Assembly: GCA_025667525.1 (NCBI GenBank)
Contig: CM046882.1
Coordinates: forward strand, 22,580,488 to 22,644,487
Source: Glebionis coronaria
Taxonomy: Eukaryota; Streptophyta; Magnoliopsida; Asterales; Asteraceae
Direction: 5' to 3'
Length of the DNA: 64,000 nucleotides
Below the pieces are notes generated by a model, which ran no database searches, had not been told where the DNA came from, and saw only the letters and a program-made list of their open reading frames with translations. Within the stretch, counting starts at the first letter, position 1, and each line of letters starts with the position of its first letter. Made by a program: the position numbers and the translations under genes. Positions 46,184 through 60,000 of this stretch are shown one piece after another.

Positions 46184-46517
46184 GCTCAGCCGTTTTCCTT
46201 TCATGTTCCCAAAACGACAGGTACTCAAGGACGCTCGTAGACTTTAAGCGTACGTGCATATGGATTGGAAGCTTCCTAGCTTTCATTACTTTATGCATTT
46301 CTTCATACTTTTTATACTCATTTCTATGGACATTGTTTAGTCCTTTTCATTTACAGTACTTATGTTTGTGTGTGATGAGCTTTACTTTGAGGTACCGATG
46401 TTTGTTTCTGGTATTTCCTTTTATGGTCATGTAATGTTTAATACCTTTATCCTTGTAAGCTTTGATGACACGCCATAATCACGCGTGACATTCTATTTAT
46501 TAAAATAGGTTGTTACA
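46184..46517. other. Right flank of the element A insertion
   Basis: Continuation of the sequence at 1-1616. AT-rich and non-coding, ending TGTTACA at 46511-46517 where Copia coding sequence starts. It may be the end of a Gypsy LTR that begins outside the window; no partner copy is seen. Confidence 0.4.
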
Positions 46518-47213
46518 CAATCATTCTTGAACAAAAGGAGTAGCACCCTTCTTATGCATATTTGCAATGAATCCACCTTGGTGCTTCTTTTTCCTTCTAG
46601 TTTGAACTGGATTATTAATATCACGAATGATTTGGGAGGGAGGATGATTTTTAGCAACAAAAGTAAGAATTCCTCCCCCCAAATATTATGTTGTCTTTGA
46701 CAGTAGACTCCAAGTTACCAAGATCACCATCATTATTGCTTCTATACCAACTTGAAATAGGAGACATGTTGTCAATGGTTGGATTGAATCCACTGACACC
46801 CTCTTTGGGTATGGGATCTTCAACAAAAATTTCAAGGATGTTTTGTCAGAGGATGAAAGCCAGTTGTCAGTGGCTAAGTCTGATGTGTCAGCGGATGGTA
46901 TGGAGTTGTCAGCGGATACAATTGGTTTGTTTGCGGGTAAAGATTCACTAATGGTTTCATCAAGTTGTGGCTCCACTTGTTGCTTTCTTTCCTCTTCTCT
47001 TTCAGCAGTAGATGCTTTCATGAACTCTTCACTCCAAATTGGCATGTTGAGCATGTTAAATGAAGGAATGGATTCAGCCACATTTGTTCATGTCACCTCT
47101 TTTGCTTGTATCCCTGCATTATCAGTAATAGGTGCTTCCAAGATTTCTGGATTAGTGACAAGCATATAGTTCATGGACCTAGACAAAAGCTCTAAATCAA
47201 ACAGCCAATTTGG
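46518..47213 (-). pseudogene. Copia remnant G, segment between integrase and RT
   Basis: Minus-strand Copia polyprotein fragment. Its first residues continue exactly from the 55392-56066 piece once element E and one TTTGG copy are removed (the reading L-E-T-G-P-N joins to W-L-F-D-L-E). It covers the Ser/Asp/Pro-rich spacer up to a H-P-P-S-Q-I-I-R-D block that normally precedes RT, then stops near 46518. RT, RNase H and LTRs are missing. Confidence 0.75.
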
Positions 47214-50031
47214 TGTAATAACCCAAACTTGACGTCATTATTATATCCTAATTATATAACGGATTTTTATGTTCTAAGTAATGACGAGTATTATTATATT
47301 TGACGGTTTTAGTTGAAACCGATAATGTGTGACTATAATTAATTGTTGTGACGATGAAAAGTACTAATAGTGATCGCGATGCCAATGGATGCTCAAATAT
47401 TACATTTTAGTATCGATTATTTCGATATTTGATATTTTTGAAATTTTTATTTCATTACGTATTAAGCCGAGTCGAACTTTATTATTTCGTTTTGTGTGTG
47501 TTTAATTATTAAAACGGACGATTTAACAAACGTGATTTATATTTTTATGAACCCGGGACGAAACCCGACTCTCGTAATATTTATAAAATTGACTGGAAGT
47601 CATTTCCCGCTTTTTAACTAATATTTACACTTTGGTCCACAAGAATGCACCAATTTCAAAATAAACCTCCACCCACCATATAAATACTCATTTTTTTACA
47701 CACACATGCATGATCCATCCACTAAACTCTCTCCTCTCTTTCTTTTTCCTCTCGTGCCGTCACATTCAACCAACAAACACCCCTTTGATCACAAATTTGA
47801 GCTTGAATCCTTGAAAACAAATTGAAGACCCATGTTTAGAATTCAAAGATGATCATTATGGTATGATTTTGAACAACATGCATTCACTTTTACTTTTCAA
47901 AGATTTTTAGCCAAGAACAATGGTGTTTGATCCATTTTATTGTTGTAGACTTGTAGTAATGTGTTATTATTATTATAACTGATTTTAAAAGTGTTGCATG
48001 TTATATTTTTGATATGAGTTTTGAAAGGATTAATCATGCAAGTGATTTAGGAATGATATGAGATGTTGTAGATGATGGGTATAGCATATTTAAGGTGTAG
48101 ATGATGTTTAAAATGGGTCAAAATGGTTGTTGGTATGATTTTTAAAAAGGTGATTTACATCAGTAGGTTTAAGGCCTTTTTTCATACAGTAAATGTTGGA
48201 TAAAGTTTAATATTATTAGATATTGTTGTATTAGTCGTCGAGACGCTCGTTTCTATATAAGATAGAGATTTTAACTCCTAACGAGTCAAAAGTTATGCTA
48301 GTTTGAATATTCGTGTACCGGGAGACGAGTATTGACACAATACGAAATTGTTTTCGATATTTGGATCGAATCTCGGGGACTATAAGTTGAGTTTTAAAAC
48401 TGATCAAAGGCTGTTGTTAGGTTCTAAACTTATCATTTTGAGTCTATTTTTAGAGTCAAGTGGCAATTTTGTAAATGGAAATGTTTAACAAGGTCAAAAT
48501 AGTTTTACGATACAAGTGTGCAAAACTGTCCGGTTTTTAATGTCTAAAGATGTATCGAGCAGGTGGTTCTAAAATGTGAATCATTTGATGAAATTTAAAC
48601 TGAGTCTTCTACAGATTATAAATGAGTTTGTCACCAAGTTTCGTCGAAAACGGAGTTGTTTAGGTATGGTAAAACAGCGTGTACTTTTGGTAAGTACCGG
48701 CTGAGTATTTTTGGGAGGTACTTAACCTCGCGTCATTGTTTGAGGCGAGAGGCTAATCTATTAGCTTCTCAAAGTTCTAAAAGAATATAAGTAATGTGTG
48801 AGAGTGTATATTCTGAGATTGGAGACCCATTTAGGGTACTTGAACCGTATTGATTTGGCATCTTGAGATGGATCAATATCGAAGGTGCTAGTCTTTGAAA
48901 GCTAGTACTTGTCGTGGAGTTAGAAAGAATCACTTGCATTGATTGGTCATGTCTATGTACATACTATTTTGAGTCATTGATTTTATTATACTAAGTATGA
49001 TTTGAAATACTTAAGTATGTGGCTAAGTGCGCACCTTATTTATTAGGTGGCGGCTTTTGATGTGTATATTTGGGAGGCATCTTCTCTTTGGCGATCACTA
49101 CTACTACTAGCTTCGTATCACATATAAGGTAAGTCTATAGCCTCGCTTTTTACTATGTTGTAAATGGTTTTTAAACCCGCGAGGGGGAATACATGTTTTT
49201 TTATAAACTTAGAACACAAGTATTTTATGGTATGCTTGTCCCTCTATGAATGGACCCGTGGTTGCCTTTAAATTGCATTAGGTGATTGCCCTTGTTAAAG
49301 CCTCAGTTATGGACCGTTATACAACCTATGATGGGTTAACCGCTAGTACAGTTAATAGATCTATGGGGGAAGCCGCCCCGGTTCAGTTTGTGTGGACTTG
49401 TCACATAAGCTTAGGCCCGACCTCCACACTGTTTGAACATATTGTATTGAGAAGTCAGGTATACGGCAATGTACCAATAATCTGGAGGTAACGAAAATTA
49501 ATTAATCTCTCGTCTTATTAGACCTAACGGAGTGTCTAAGGGCTCGGTTCCATGAGCTTAATGCGATTTATGCTATATACAATTATTATTTTTGATGCAA
49601 ATTATTAATCGATACTTGTTAAGCATGCCACAAACTTATAATCTTTGCTTGTGTTCAAATGATTTGTAAAACCTATAGACTTGCTCAACCTTTGTGTTGA
49701 TGGTTTTACACATGTATTTCAGGTAATCAAGATGGATAGCAGCAGAGCATGTGAGGAGGAAGTTGGTGCTTACTTGTCTAAATCTTTATTTACTTTTCCT
49801 TCCTATGAAATGAATAAACTGCTTTTAAGCATTTAATGTATTGTGATTGGTAACGGTTTTTGGGACCAACACTACTCTGATTTTATATATATTGGGATGG
49901 GAAACGTTTTGGACAAGATTTTATATTAACTTAACGTCTCTTTTGAGGGCGTTGTCTATGATTGTGTGCGATGTGCTATTAGTAGCGCCCCAATGTGGTA
50001 TTCCGCTGCGTGGTAATTTGGGGGTGTTATA
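47214..50031 (+). repeat. Element E 5' LTR
   Basis: About 2,818 bp. TATA box TATAAATA at 47679-47686. Contains only short spurious ORFs. The terminal CA is mutated to TA. Confidence 0.92.
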
Positions 50032-52579
50032 AATTGGTAATCAGAGCCAAAAGTTATAGAGAATTAGGTTGATTTTGAAAATGTCCTAAACTATAACTTT
50101 TGGTGTGTTTTAAAAGGTTTTAAGCACGCAACTACTCCGCATGGCTCCGGTCAGGCTATTCTTTTATTACTTTTGATTGATTGTCATTATGTGAACCTAT
50201 GTGTATGTAGCAATGGTAGTATGTATATGTATGCATATACTATGGTATTTAAAGGCATTGCACGCGAAGCAATATTCCTTGAATGATTGTCGTACATTTT
50301 ATGATACGGTTTGGTATCGGATTTGGCCTCACTGCCAATCACCGATCTTGATAATTGTATATTATCTAAATACGAGTATGAAACTCATTTTATACTTTGA
50401 TTATGTATTTATTATTTCGTAACCTATCGCATATCGACTTGTTTAAGTTCGATTGTTATCATCGTGTGATGTGCCATTTTTGGACATCTACTTTTGAAAC
50501 GTAATTGATTAATACGATGTTCGTGTTTTCATTACTCCTTATGATTTTGAAGAATCATTTATCCATGGTGATATCTCCTACGTAATGCGACCTGTGATTT
50601 AATTTTATATGACCACGTTTATTGGCGAAAAGGAGGATGCCAATGTTGGACTTAAGATATAAATATCCTAATCAAATATATATAGTTTGGGTGCAACAAT
50701 GATATGCTCGTAGTAGTCATTCGGTTGAGTGACTTAATACTGTGTATCTAAATGGAATGGGACATTTAGATATAGCGATTTTAACTCGCCTAACTAAGAG
50801 TCGTTTAAGGTTGTCTTATTTAAATGGATTAGGACATTTGAATAAGAAAATTTTAAACCACTGGACCTTAGATTGTCGTGTTTTCCTTATTCGGATGGAA
50901 TGGGACGTTTGAATACGAAAATCATGATATAAGTTTATTGACACCTTGTATTTACCATGATATTTTGATATGATATCGTGTTGAGAGGTATTAATACTTG
51001 AGTAGGTTGACTTATAATCGTTTTGTTGAATTGGATTGGGACGCCTTTTCATTTGAACAAGAAAGTTTTAAGTTCCCTAACCGTGAATTTTTAAATTATT
51101 GTATACATGGAAAGGGACGCCTTTTTATGTAGACAAGGAGTTATAAATGAGTGGACCCAAGTATGTGTGGCTTGATTTGTGGATGTTTGGTGTGCGTACG
51201 TCTTCCTTCGAATCGTATTTCGTTGGTAAGAATCGTTCGGTGTCGTCGTCATTATGATGATCCTCGACTATCATCTATGTACGAGTAACCTGTTGGACTT
51301 CTCTCGAGTTATGAGTTACTTTTATAGACCATTTCTAATGTGTCTCGATGATCGTGAGCTTTATAAGCAGATTGTTAAGAACCGATTGACCGTTCTGAGT
51401 ATAGGCGACTTGTTTAAGCATCACCAGGATTTATGCATGTACTTGTGGATTGACTGAGGATTAAGTGATCAACGACAACTTATCATGGATATGAAGATTT
51501 TGTAATTCTACTTGCTACTATCGAAGGGTAACCGAATACTTCTCTTGGTGACGAAACTCTTGGGGCTAGTATGACGAACTAAACAAGGAAGATGATGCAT
51601 CACCTTGAGCACTGAAGTAGAAACTATCAAGACACCTCTATATGATGAATGATGAAGTAGAAGGATGCCTTTATATGATGAACACTAGAACAGAAGTTAG
51701 TGGGACACATTTGGTATGTTGAGCATTGGAGCAGAAGCTGTTGATATGCCCGATATGTTGTGAATCTTCGCCAATGGACCGAATTTCTTAATGATTGGAA
51801 TTAATAAATTCGTTATCACTCGAGGACTATATTGTAACCGACACCGCAAGTGGAAAGATTTTGGAGATCAAGTCGTATTATCAAGGCTTCATTCAAGGTT
51901 TTCTCGATGACCAACGATGGAGATCTACATTTGATGTTTATGTTCGACCTTTTCTTTTATGTACTTATATGGTGTGTGATCTAGTCAAATGATCGTAAGT
52001 TGTGAGAACTTGAGACGACATCATCCGATGACGTCCGATCATGTGGAACACGTACCATGCAATATCTTTTTGACTTTCAACGGTGATGTTTATTAAGACT
52101 CTAATGTGCGTGAGCGGAAGTGAGATGGTGTCTTCGTATTATCTTTTGATTAAGGATCCGAGTGTGAGCACCCTCTGATGACAAAAATGTTTTTCGTATT
52201 AGTTCTTTTTTATGTGTGTCCATGGCTATCCGACCAGTGGATATCCGTTAATTTGAAACCTTCCTTTTGACTGGACTTACCCGAAAATCCTGTCATTTGT
52301 TCTTTTCATTGAATAAGCTTCGTGTAATTCATAAAATTTTCATGTGTCGAGCTTGAAGGAGTGACTGGTGGATAAGGAATTATTCATCCTCTTTGGTGAG
52401 ATACAACTTGATGATAAGTTGTCTTCTGTAAGAAGAACCAGTGGAGATCGTGGATCAAGGTTCAAGTGGGATCGTGAGAGCTTCTTTAGAAGAAAGTTCC
52501 CTTATCTTTCCTAGTGGAACGCAATACGAATATGAGGCGAGGTGAGCGCCGGGACGTCGCTCCTTTAAGGTGGTGAGGA
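50032..52579 (+). other. Element E non-coding interior
   Basis: Starts with PBS-like TGGTAATCAGAGCC (about 50035-50048). An ATG at 50141 opens only about ten codons and may be the relic of a gag start. Degenerate repeats with a core like ATGGAATGGGAC(A/G)TTTGAATA recur about five times at 50750-51140. Others around GATGAAGTAGAA...ATATGATGAAC lie at 51600-51760. No recognisable protein; LARD-like. Confidence 0.6.
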
Positions 52580-55391
52580 TGTAATAACCCGAACTTGACG
52601 TCATTATTATATCCTAATTATATAACAGATTTTAAATTTCTAAGTAATGACGAGTATTATTATATTTGACGGTTTTAGTTGAAACCGATAATATGTGACT
52701 ATAATTAATTGTTGTGATGATGAAAAGTACTAAAAGTGATCGCGATGCCAATGGATGCCCAAATATTATATTTTAGTATCGATTATTTCGATATTTTATA
52801 TTTTTGAAATTTTTATTTCATTACGTATTAAGTCGAGTCGAACTTTATTATTTCGTTTTGTTTGCTTTTAATTATTAAAACGAACGATTTAACAAACGAG
52901 AATTATATTTTTATGAACCCGGGACGAAACCCGACTCTCGTAAATATTTATAAAATTGACTGGAAGTCATTTCCCGCTTTTTAACTAATATTTACACTTT
53001 GGTCCACAAGAATGCACCAATTGCAAAATAAACCTCCACCCACCATATAAATACTCATTTTTTTACACACACATGCATGATCCATCCACTAAACTCTCTC
53101 CTCTCTTTCTTTTTCCTCTCTTGCCGTCACATTCAACCAACAAACGCCCCTTTGATCACAAATTTGAGCTTGAATCCTTGAAAACAAATTGAAGACCCAT
53201 GTTTAGAATTCAAAGATGATCATTATGGTATGATTTTTAACAACATGCATTCACTTTTACTTTTCAAAGATTTTTAGCCAAGAATAATGGTGTTTGATCC
53301 ATTTTATTGTTGTAGTAATGTGTTATTATTATTATTATTGATTTTAAAAGTGTTGCATGTTATATTTTTGATATGGGTTTTGAAAGGATTAATCATGCAA
53401 GTGATTTAGAAATGATATGAGATGTTGTAGATGATGGGTATAGCATATTTAAGGTGTAGATGATGTTTAAAATGGGTCAAAATGGTTGTTGGTATGATTT
53501 TTAAAAAGGTGATTTACATCAGTAGGTTTAAGGCCGTTTTTCATACAGTAAATGTTGGATAAAGTTTGATATTATTAGATATTGTTGTAGTAGTCGTCGA
53601 GACGCTCGTTTCGATATAAGATAGAGCTTTTAACTCCTAACGAGTCAAAAGTTATGCTAGTTTGAATATTCGTGTACCGGGAGACGAGTATTGACACAAT
53701 ACGAAATTGTTGTCGATATTTGGATCGAATCTCGGGGACTATAATTTGAGTTTTAAAACTGATCAAAGGTTTTTGTTAGGTTCTAAACTTATCATTTTGA
53801 GTCTATTTTTAGAGTCAAATGGCGATTTTATAAATAGAAATGTTTAACAAGGTCAAAATAGTTTTACGATACAAGTGTGCAAAACTGTCCGGTTTTTAAT
53901 GTCTAAAGATGTATCGAGCAGGTGGTTCTAAAATGTGAATCATTTGATGAAATTTAAACTGAGTCTTCTACAGATTATAAATGAGTTTTTCACCAAGTTT
54001 CGTCGAAAACGGAGTTGTTTAGGTATGGTAAAACAGCGTGTACTTTTTGTAAGTACCGGCTGAGTATTTTTGCGAGGTACTTAACCTTGCGTCATAGTTT
54101 GAGGCGAGAGGATAATCTATTAGCTTCTCAAAGTTCTAAAAGAATATAAGTAATGTGTGAGAGTGTATATTCTGAGATTGGAGACCTATTTAGGGTACTT
54201 GAACCGTATTGATTTGGCATCTTGAGATTGATCAACATCGAAGGTGCTAGTCTTGGAAAGCTAGTACTTGTCGTGGAGTTAGAAAGAATCACTTGCATTG
54301 ATTGGTCATGTGTATGTACATACTACTTTGAGTCATTGATTTTACTATACTAAGTATGATTTGAAATACTTAAGTATGTGTCTAAGTGCGCACCTTATTT
54401 GTTAGGTGGCGGCTTTTTGATGTGTATATTTGGGAGGCATCTTCTCTTTGGCGATCACTACTACTACCAGCTTCGTATCCCATATAAGGTAAGTCTATAG
54501 CCTCGCTTTTTACTATGTTGTAAATGGTTTTTAAGCCCGCGAGGGGGAATACATGTTTTTTTATAAACTTAGAACACAAGTCTTTTATGGTATGCTTGTC
54601 CCTCTATGAATAAACCCGTGGTTGCCTTTAAATTGCATTAGGTGATTGCCTTTGTTAAAGCCTCAATTATGGACCGTTAATTAACCTATGATGGGTTAAC
54701 CGCTAGTACAGTTAATAGATCTATGGGGGAAGCCGCCCCGTTTTAGTTTGTGTGGACTTGTCATAGAAGCTTACGCCCGACCTCCACACTGTTTGAACAT
54801 ATTGTATTGAGAAGTCAGGTATACGGCATTGTACCAATAATCTGGAGGTAACGACAATTAATAAATCTCTTGTCTTATTAGACCTAACGGAGTGCCTAAG
54901 GGCTCGGTTCCATGAGCTTAATGAAATTTATGCTATATAAAATTATTATTGTTGATGCAAATTATTATTCGATGCTTGTTAAGCATGCCACAAACTTATA
55001 ATCTTTGCTTGTGTTTAAATGATTTGTAAAACCTATAGACTTGCTCAACCTTTGTGTTGATGATTTTACACATGTATTTCAGGTAATCAAGATGGATAGC
55101 AGCGGAGCATGTGAGGAGGAAGTTGGTGCTTACTTGTCTAAATCTTTATTTACTTTTCCATCCTATGAAATGAATAAACTACTTTTAAGCATTTAATGTA
55201 TTGTGATTGGTAACGGTTTTTGGGACCAACGCTACTCTGATTTTATATATATTGGGATGGGAAACTTTTTGGACAAGATTTTATATTAACTTAACGTCTC
55301 TTTTGAGGTCGTTGTCTACGATTGTGTGCGATGTGCTATTAGTAGCGCCCCAATGTGGTATTCTGATGCGTGGTAATTTGGGGGTGTTACA
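52580..55391 (+). repeat. Element E 3' LTR
   Basis: About 2,812 bp, partner of 47214-50031, with TATAAATA at 53046-53053 and an intact ...GTTACA end. Confidence 0.92.
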
Positions 55392-56066
55392 TTTGGTCCA
55401 GTCTCAAGATCACTAGGTTTACTCTCTAAGAAGTCAACATGCACATTTTTTGTTATTAATCTTCTTGTTATAAACCTTATACCCCTGTTGTTCATAGAGT
55501 ATCCCACAAAATATCCCTCATCACCTTTTGAATTAAACTTACCTAGATTATCAATAGTATTCATAATGACTACATGACATCCAAAGGGTCTAAAGAAGTC
55601 TATGTTAGGCTTCCTATTCCAAAATAGTTCATAAGGGGTTTTATTGTGAGATTTATTGACCAAGGCTCTATTCTGAACATAGCATGTTGTGCTTACAGCC
55701 TCAGCCCAAAAAGCAATAGGTAAACTAGCATCTGCCAACATGGTCCTAGCTGCTTCTATAAGGGTTCTATTTCTTCTTTCAGCTACACCATTTTGCTATG
55801 GAGTTCTAGCAATGCTAAGCTCTCTAGTAATCCCTTTCTTGACATAGAAGACATCTAACAAATTATTAGTAAACTCACCACCATCATCACTTCTAATAAT
55901 GTTAACCTTAAAACCTGCTTTCTTTTCAATTTGTGTAATGAAGTTAATAAATGTTTTTGTAATGTCACTTTTCTAAGCCAAAAAGAAAGTCCAAGTAAAC
56001 CTTGAATGATCATCAATAAAAACAAAGCAAAAATATTTACCATTAAGACTCTCAATATTAGTAGGT
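55392..56066 (-). pseudogene. Copia remnant G, integrase core
   Basis: Minus-strand integrase: F-I-D-D-H-S-R-F-T-W, R-S-D-D-G-G-E-F, a stop where A-R-T-P-Q is expected, then [19 protein letters not shown] and the C-terminal G-Y-F-V-G-Y-S block. The fragment begins abruptly near 56066 at T-N-I-E-S-L-N-G, next to a Gypsy gag on the opposite strand. Protease and gag are missing, so G is cut at both ends. Confidence 0.85.
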
Positions 56067-56953
56067 ACAAACAGAAACAACATTTGATATTAGTGATTGC
56101 TCAGAAAGGAACAAGGTTAAGTTCGTAGTGGCTACTTTCAAGGATCGAGCTTTAAGCTGGTGGAAGACTCAAGTTGCTACAGTTGGGTTAGAAGCTGCCA
56201 ACAGTAAACCTTGGGATGCAGTCAAAAGGTTGATAAAAGAAGAGTTTTGTCCAGAAGAAGAATTATCTGCTTTGGAGGATGAGTTGAGGCACCTGAAGTT
56301 GAAAGATAACAACAATGCTGCCTATACTAGCTGATTCAATGAGTTGGTTTTGTTGTGTCCAGATGCTTTTGTTACTGAGTAGAAAAAGATGGATCAATAC
56401 ATTAAAGGGCTGCCTGGGTACATAAAAGGTGATACAACTTCATCTCGACCCAAGAACTTTATTGAAACTGGGTGAATGGATTATACACTTATGGGGCAGA
56501 AAGTTCAGGATAGAGCTGAGAAAGCTGCTGAGAGTAGTAAAAGGAAATGGGAGAATTTGCAGAGTGGTAACCAAGGTAATAACCAGGGTAACATTAATCG
56601 TGGGAATTATCAGGGTAATAACCGCCATAAGCAGTACAATCAGAGGAGAAATGATGGGGCTAGAGCTGCAACTAACAAGAATGATAATGCTGACCATGGG
56701 GGACCAGCCCAGAGATGTAGGAGCTGCGGTGTTTGTCACTTTGGTAATTGTCCACCAAGGTGCACTAAATGTGGAATAGTTGGGCATCTTGTAGAGAAAT
56801 GCAAGACAATACCACTGGAGCAAATGCTATTCCGATCAGGACTTGTTTTGAATGGGGAGAACGTGATCATATTCGCCCTAAATGTCCAAAGTGGAAGAAC
56901 ATGAAAGCAGGTGAAGCTGCTGGGGCAGTTTATGCTGTTAAGGATGCTGATTA
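56067..56953 (+). pseudogene. gag: Gypsy element F gag, 5'-truncated
   Basis: Starts mid-domain with F-K-D-R-A-L-S-W-W-K-T-Q, a typical Gypsy capsid segment, and F-C-P-E-E-E-L (near 56240-56270). A TGA near 56332 and other stops interrupt it. One CCHC knuckle is intact (C-T-K-C...H...C, about 56761-56802). The second, in a shifted frame, has Trp in place of its second Cys. The frame then ends at a TAG at 56952-56954, before protease. The part encoding the first third of gag is replaced by the Copia remnant. Confidence 0.8.
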
Positions 56954-57010
56954 GGCACAAGGTCCAAATGTGGTGACGGGTACGTTCTTACTCAACCATC
57001 GTTATGCTAG

Positions 57011-60000
57011 TGTGTTGTTTGACTCAGGATCTGAAAGAGCTTTATAAGCACTTCCTTTAGTCGTTTAATTGATATTGAGCCAACAAGCCTAAATGTTATT
57101 TATGAGGTCGAGTTAGCTGATGGACAATTAGTTAGTACTACCACTATATATAAGAAGTGTCCTCAAAAATTAGAAACTCATTTGTTTGAAATTGATTTGA
57201 TGTCGATAGAGTTGGGTTCATTTGATGTGATTGTTGGTATGGATTGGTTGGTTGCACATGATGCGGTAATTGTATGTGGGGAGAAAGTTGTTCACATACC
57301 AGTTAAGGACAAGGTGTTAGTAGTTCAAGGTGATGTCGGTAGATCTCGTCTGACGGTGATATCTTGTATCAAGGCAAGGAAATATGTGGAAAGAGGTTGT
57401 CACCTGTTCTTGGCTCAAGTAGTGGAGAAAGAACTACCGGTAAGGCGTATGGAAGATGTTTTGGTTATTCGTGATTTTCCTAAAGTATTTCCCGATGACT
57501 TGCCAGGGCTTCCGCCTCAGCGAGAAATCGAATTCAAGATTGATCTAGTGCCAGGAGCTGCACCGGTGGCGCATGCACCTTATCGTTTGGCACCGTCTGA
57601 GATGAAGGAGTTGGCAGATCAGTTGAAGGAGTTAATGGATAAGGGGTTCATTAGACCAAGTTCGTCACCTTGGGGAGCTCCAGTTTCTTTCGTGAAGAAG
57701 AAGGATGGATCGTTCAGAATGTGCATAGACTATCGAGAGTTGAACAAGTTAACTATCAAGAATCGTTATCCACTTCCTAGGATCGATGATTTGTTTGATC
57801 AACTTCAAGGTTCGTGTGTGTACTCGAAGATCGACTTAAGGTCGGGTTATCATCAACTTCGTGTTAAAGAAGAGGACATACATATTACAGCTTTTCGAAC
57901 GCGTTATGGACACTTTGAATTCCAAGTGATGCCGTTTGGGTTAACTAATGCACCTGCGGTATTCATGGACTTAATGAATCGTGTGTGTAAACCATACCTT
58001 GACAAGTTCGTGATTGTATTTATCGATGATATCCAGATTTATTCTAAGAGTCGGGAAGAGCATGAAGGTCATTTGAAGATTATCTTGGAATTGTTGAACA
58101 AGGAGAAGTTGTATGCAAAATTCTCCAAGTGTGATTTTTGGTAGGATTCTGTCCAATTCCTTGGGCACGTGATCGATAGTAGCGGTGTTCATGTTGATCC
58201 TTCCAAAATTAAAGCTATTAGAGATTGGGCTACGCCTACAACCCCGACTGAACTTAGACAATTCTTGGGATTGGCTGGATACTACCGGCGATTCATAGAC
58301 GGATTCTCTTTATTTTCTAAACCTCTTACTAAACTTACACAGAAAAACAAGAAGTATGAGTGGGGTTCCGAAGAAGAAGAGGCATTCTAAACTTTGAAAC
58401 AGAAGTTGTGTTCTACACCAATTTTGGCTTTGCCTGATGGAACTGAAGACTTAGTGGTATATTGTGATGCATCACGTAAGGGTTTTGGTGTTGTGTTGAT
58501 GCAAAGGGATAAAGTGATTGCGTATGCATCTCGTCAATTGAGGACGCATGAGGAGAATCATACTACACATGACTTGTAATTAGGAGCTGTTGTCTTTGCT
58601 CTTAGACTTTGGAGACACTATCTCTATGGTACAAGGAGTGTGGTATATACCGATCATAAAAGACTGCAACATATTTTAGATCAGAAAGAGCTCAATATGA
58701 GGCAGAGAAGATGGGTAGAATTGTTGAGTGATTATGACATTAAAATTTGTTATCATCCCGGCAAGGCGAATGTAGTTGCCGATGCTCTTAGTAGGAAGGA
58801 TAGAGAAATAACCAAAAGGGTTAGAGCTTTAGCCATGACAACTTATTCTGATTTATCTAATCGAATACTTAAAGCTCAAACAAAGGCGATGAAAGAGGAG
58901 AATGTGAGAAATGAAGACTTGGGTAGAAGGATGACATCTATATTCGAAATTCGTAATGACGGAATTCGGTATTTCGAGAATCGTGTATGGTTACCGGTGT
59001 ATGGAGGACTAAGAGATTTAATTATGCACGAATCTCATAAGTCCAAATATTCGATTCACCCAGGATCGGATATAATATACCAAGACTTGAATAAATACTA
59101 CTGGTGGCTGAATATGAAGGCTAACATTGCTACTTATGTTAGTAAATGCTTGACATGTGCCAAGGTAAAGTTTAAGCACAAGATACCTTCAGGTTTACTA
59201 CAACAACCTGAAATTCCAGAATGAAAATAGGAGAAGATCACTATGGATTTTGTTTTGGGACTTCCCAGAACTTCTATGGTTATGATACGATTTGGGTGAT
59301 TGTTGATCAGTTGACTAAGTCGGCTCATTTCTTGCCGATAAAGAAAACTGATGACTTAGAAAAACTTACTCGGTTGTATTTGAAGGAAGTTGTTTATAGA
59401 CATGGAGTTACTTTGTCAATTAATTCTGATCGAGATAGTCGGTTCACATCTGAGTTTTGGAAATCGCTTCAGCGAGCTTTGGGGACTCAATTGGACATGA
59501 GCACTGCGTATCATTCGGAAACGAACGGACAAAGTGAAAGGACTATTCAGACCTAGGAGGATATGTTACGAGCGTGTGTAATAGACTTTTGAGGTAGTTG
59601 GGATTGACACTTACCTTTGGTGAAGTTCTCATATAACAACAGTTATCACACAAGTATCAAGGCTGCGCCTTTTGAAGCACTTTACGGGCGAAAGTGTAGA
59701 TCACCAGTTAGTTGGTGTGAGGTCGGAGAAAGTCAAATGACGGGTCCCGAATTGATTAGAGAAACGACTGAGAAGATCGTGCAAATCAAGAATCGTTTAT
59801 TCACAGTCCATAGTAGGCAGAAGAGCTATGCGGATAAGAGAAGAAAACCATTGGAGTTTGATATTGGCGACATGGTTATGTTGAAAGTATCACCTTGGAA
59901 AGGATTAAATCGATTTGGCAAGCGAGGAAAGCTTAGTCCAGGCTATATTGGTCCATTCAAGATCATTGATCGAGTTGGTCTTGTGGCGTATAAGTTGGAA

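Larger units (their letters stand above)
47214..55391 (+). mobile_element. Element E: non-autonomous LTR element with 2.8-kb LTRs
   Basis: LTRs 47214-50031 and 52580-55391 start TGTAATAACC and end GTTATA (left, mutated) or GTTACA (right). The TSD TTTGG is perfect (47209-47213, 55392-55396), and removing E restores the Copia frame of G. A PBS-like TGGTAATCAGAGCC follows the left LTR, and the tract AAGGTGGTGAGGAT precedes the right one. The 2.5-kb interior has no gag or pol. LTR blocks such as GCGAGGGGGAATACATG and the AGGTGGTGAGGATGTAA context match the Gypsy LTR at 60327, so F-type elements are the likely helpers. LTR divergence looks like a few percent, older than A-C. Confidence 0.92.

Noticed and set aside
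49282..51992. Short ORFs in element E LTR and interior
   Set aside because: Not shared in frame between the two LTR copies and no domain; chance frames.
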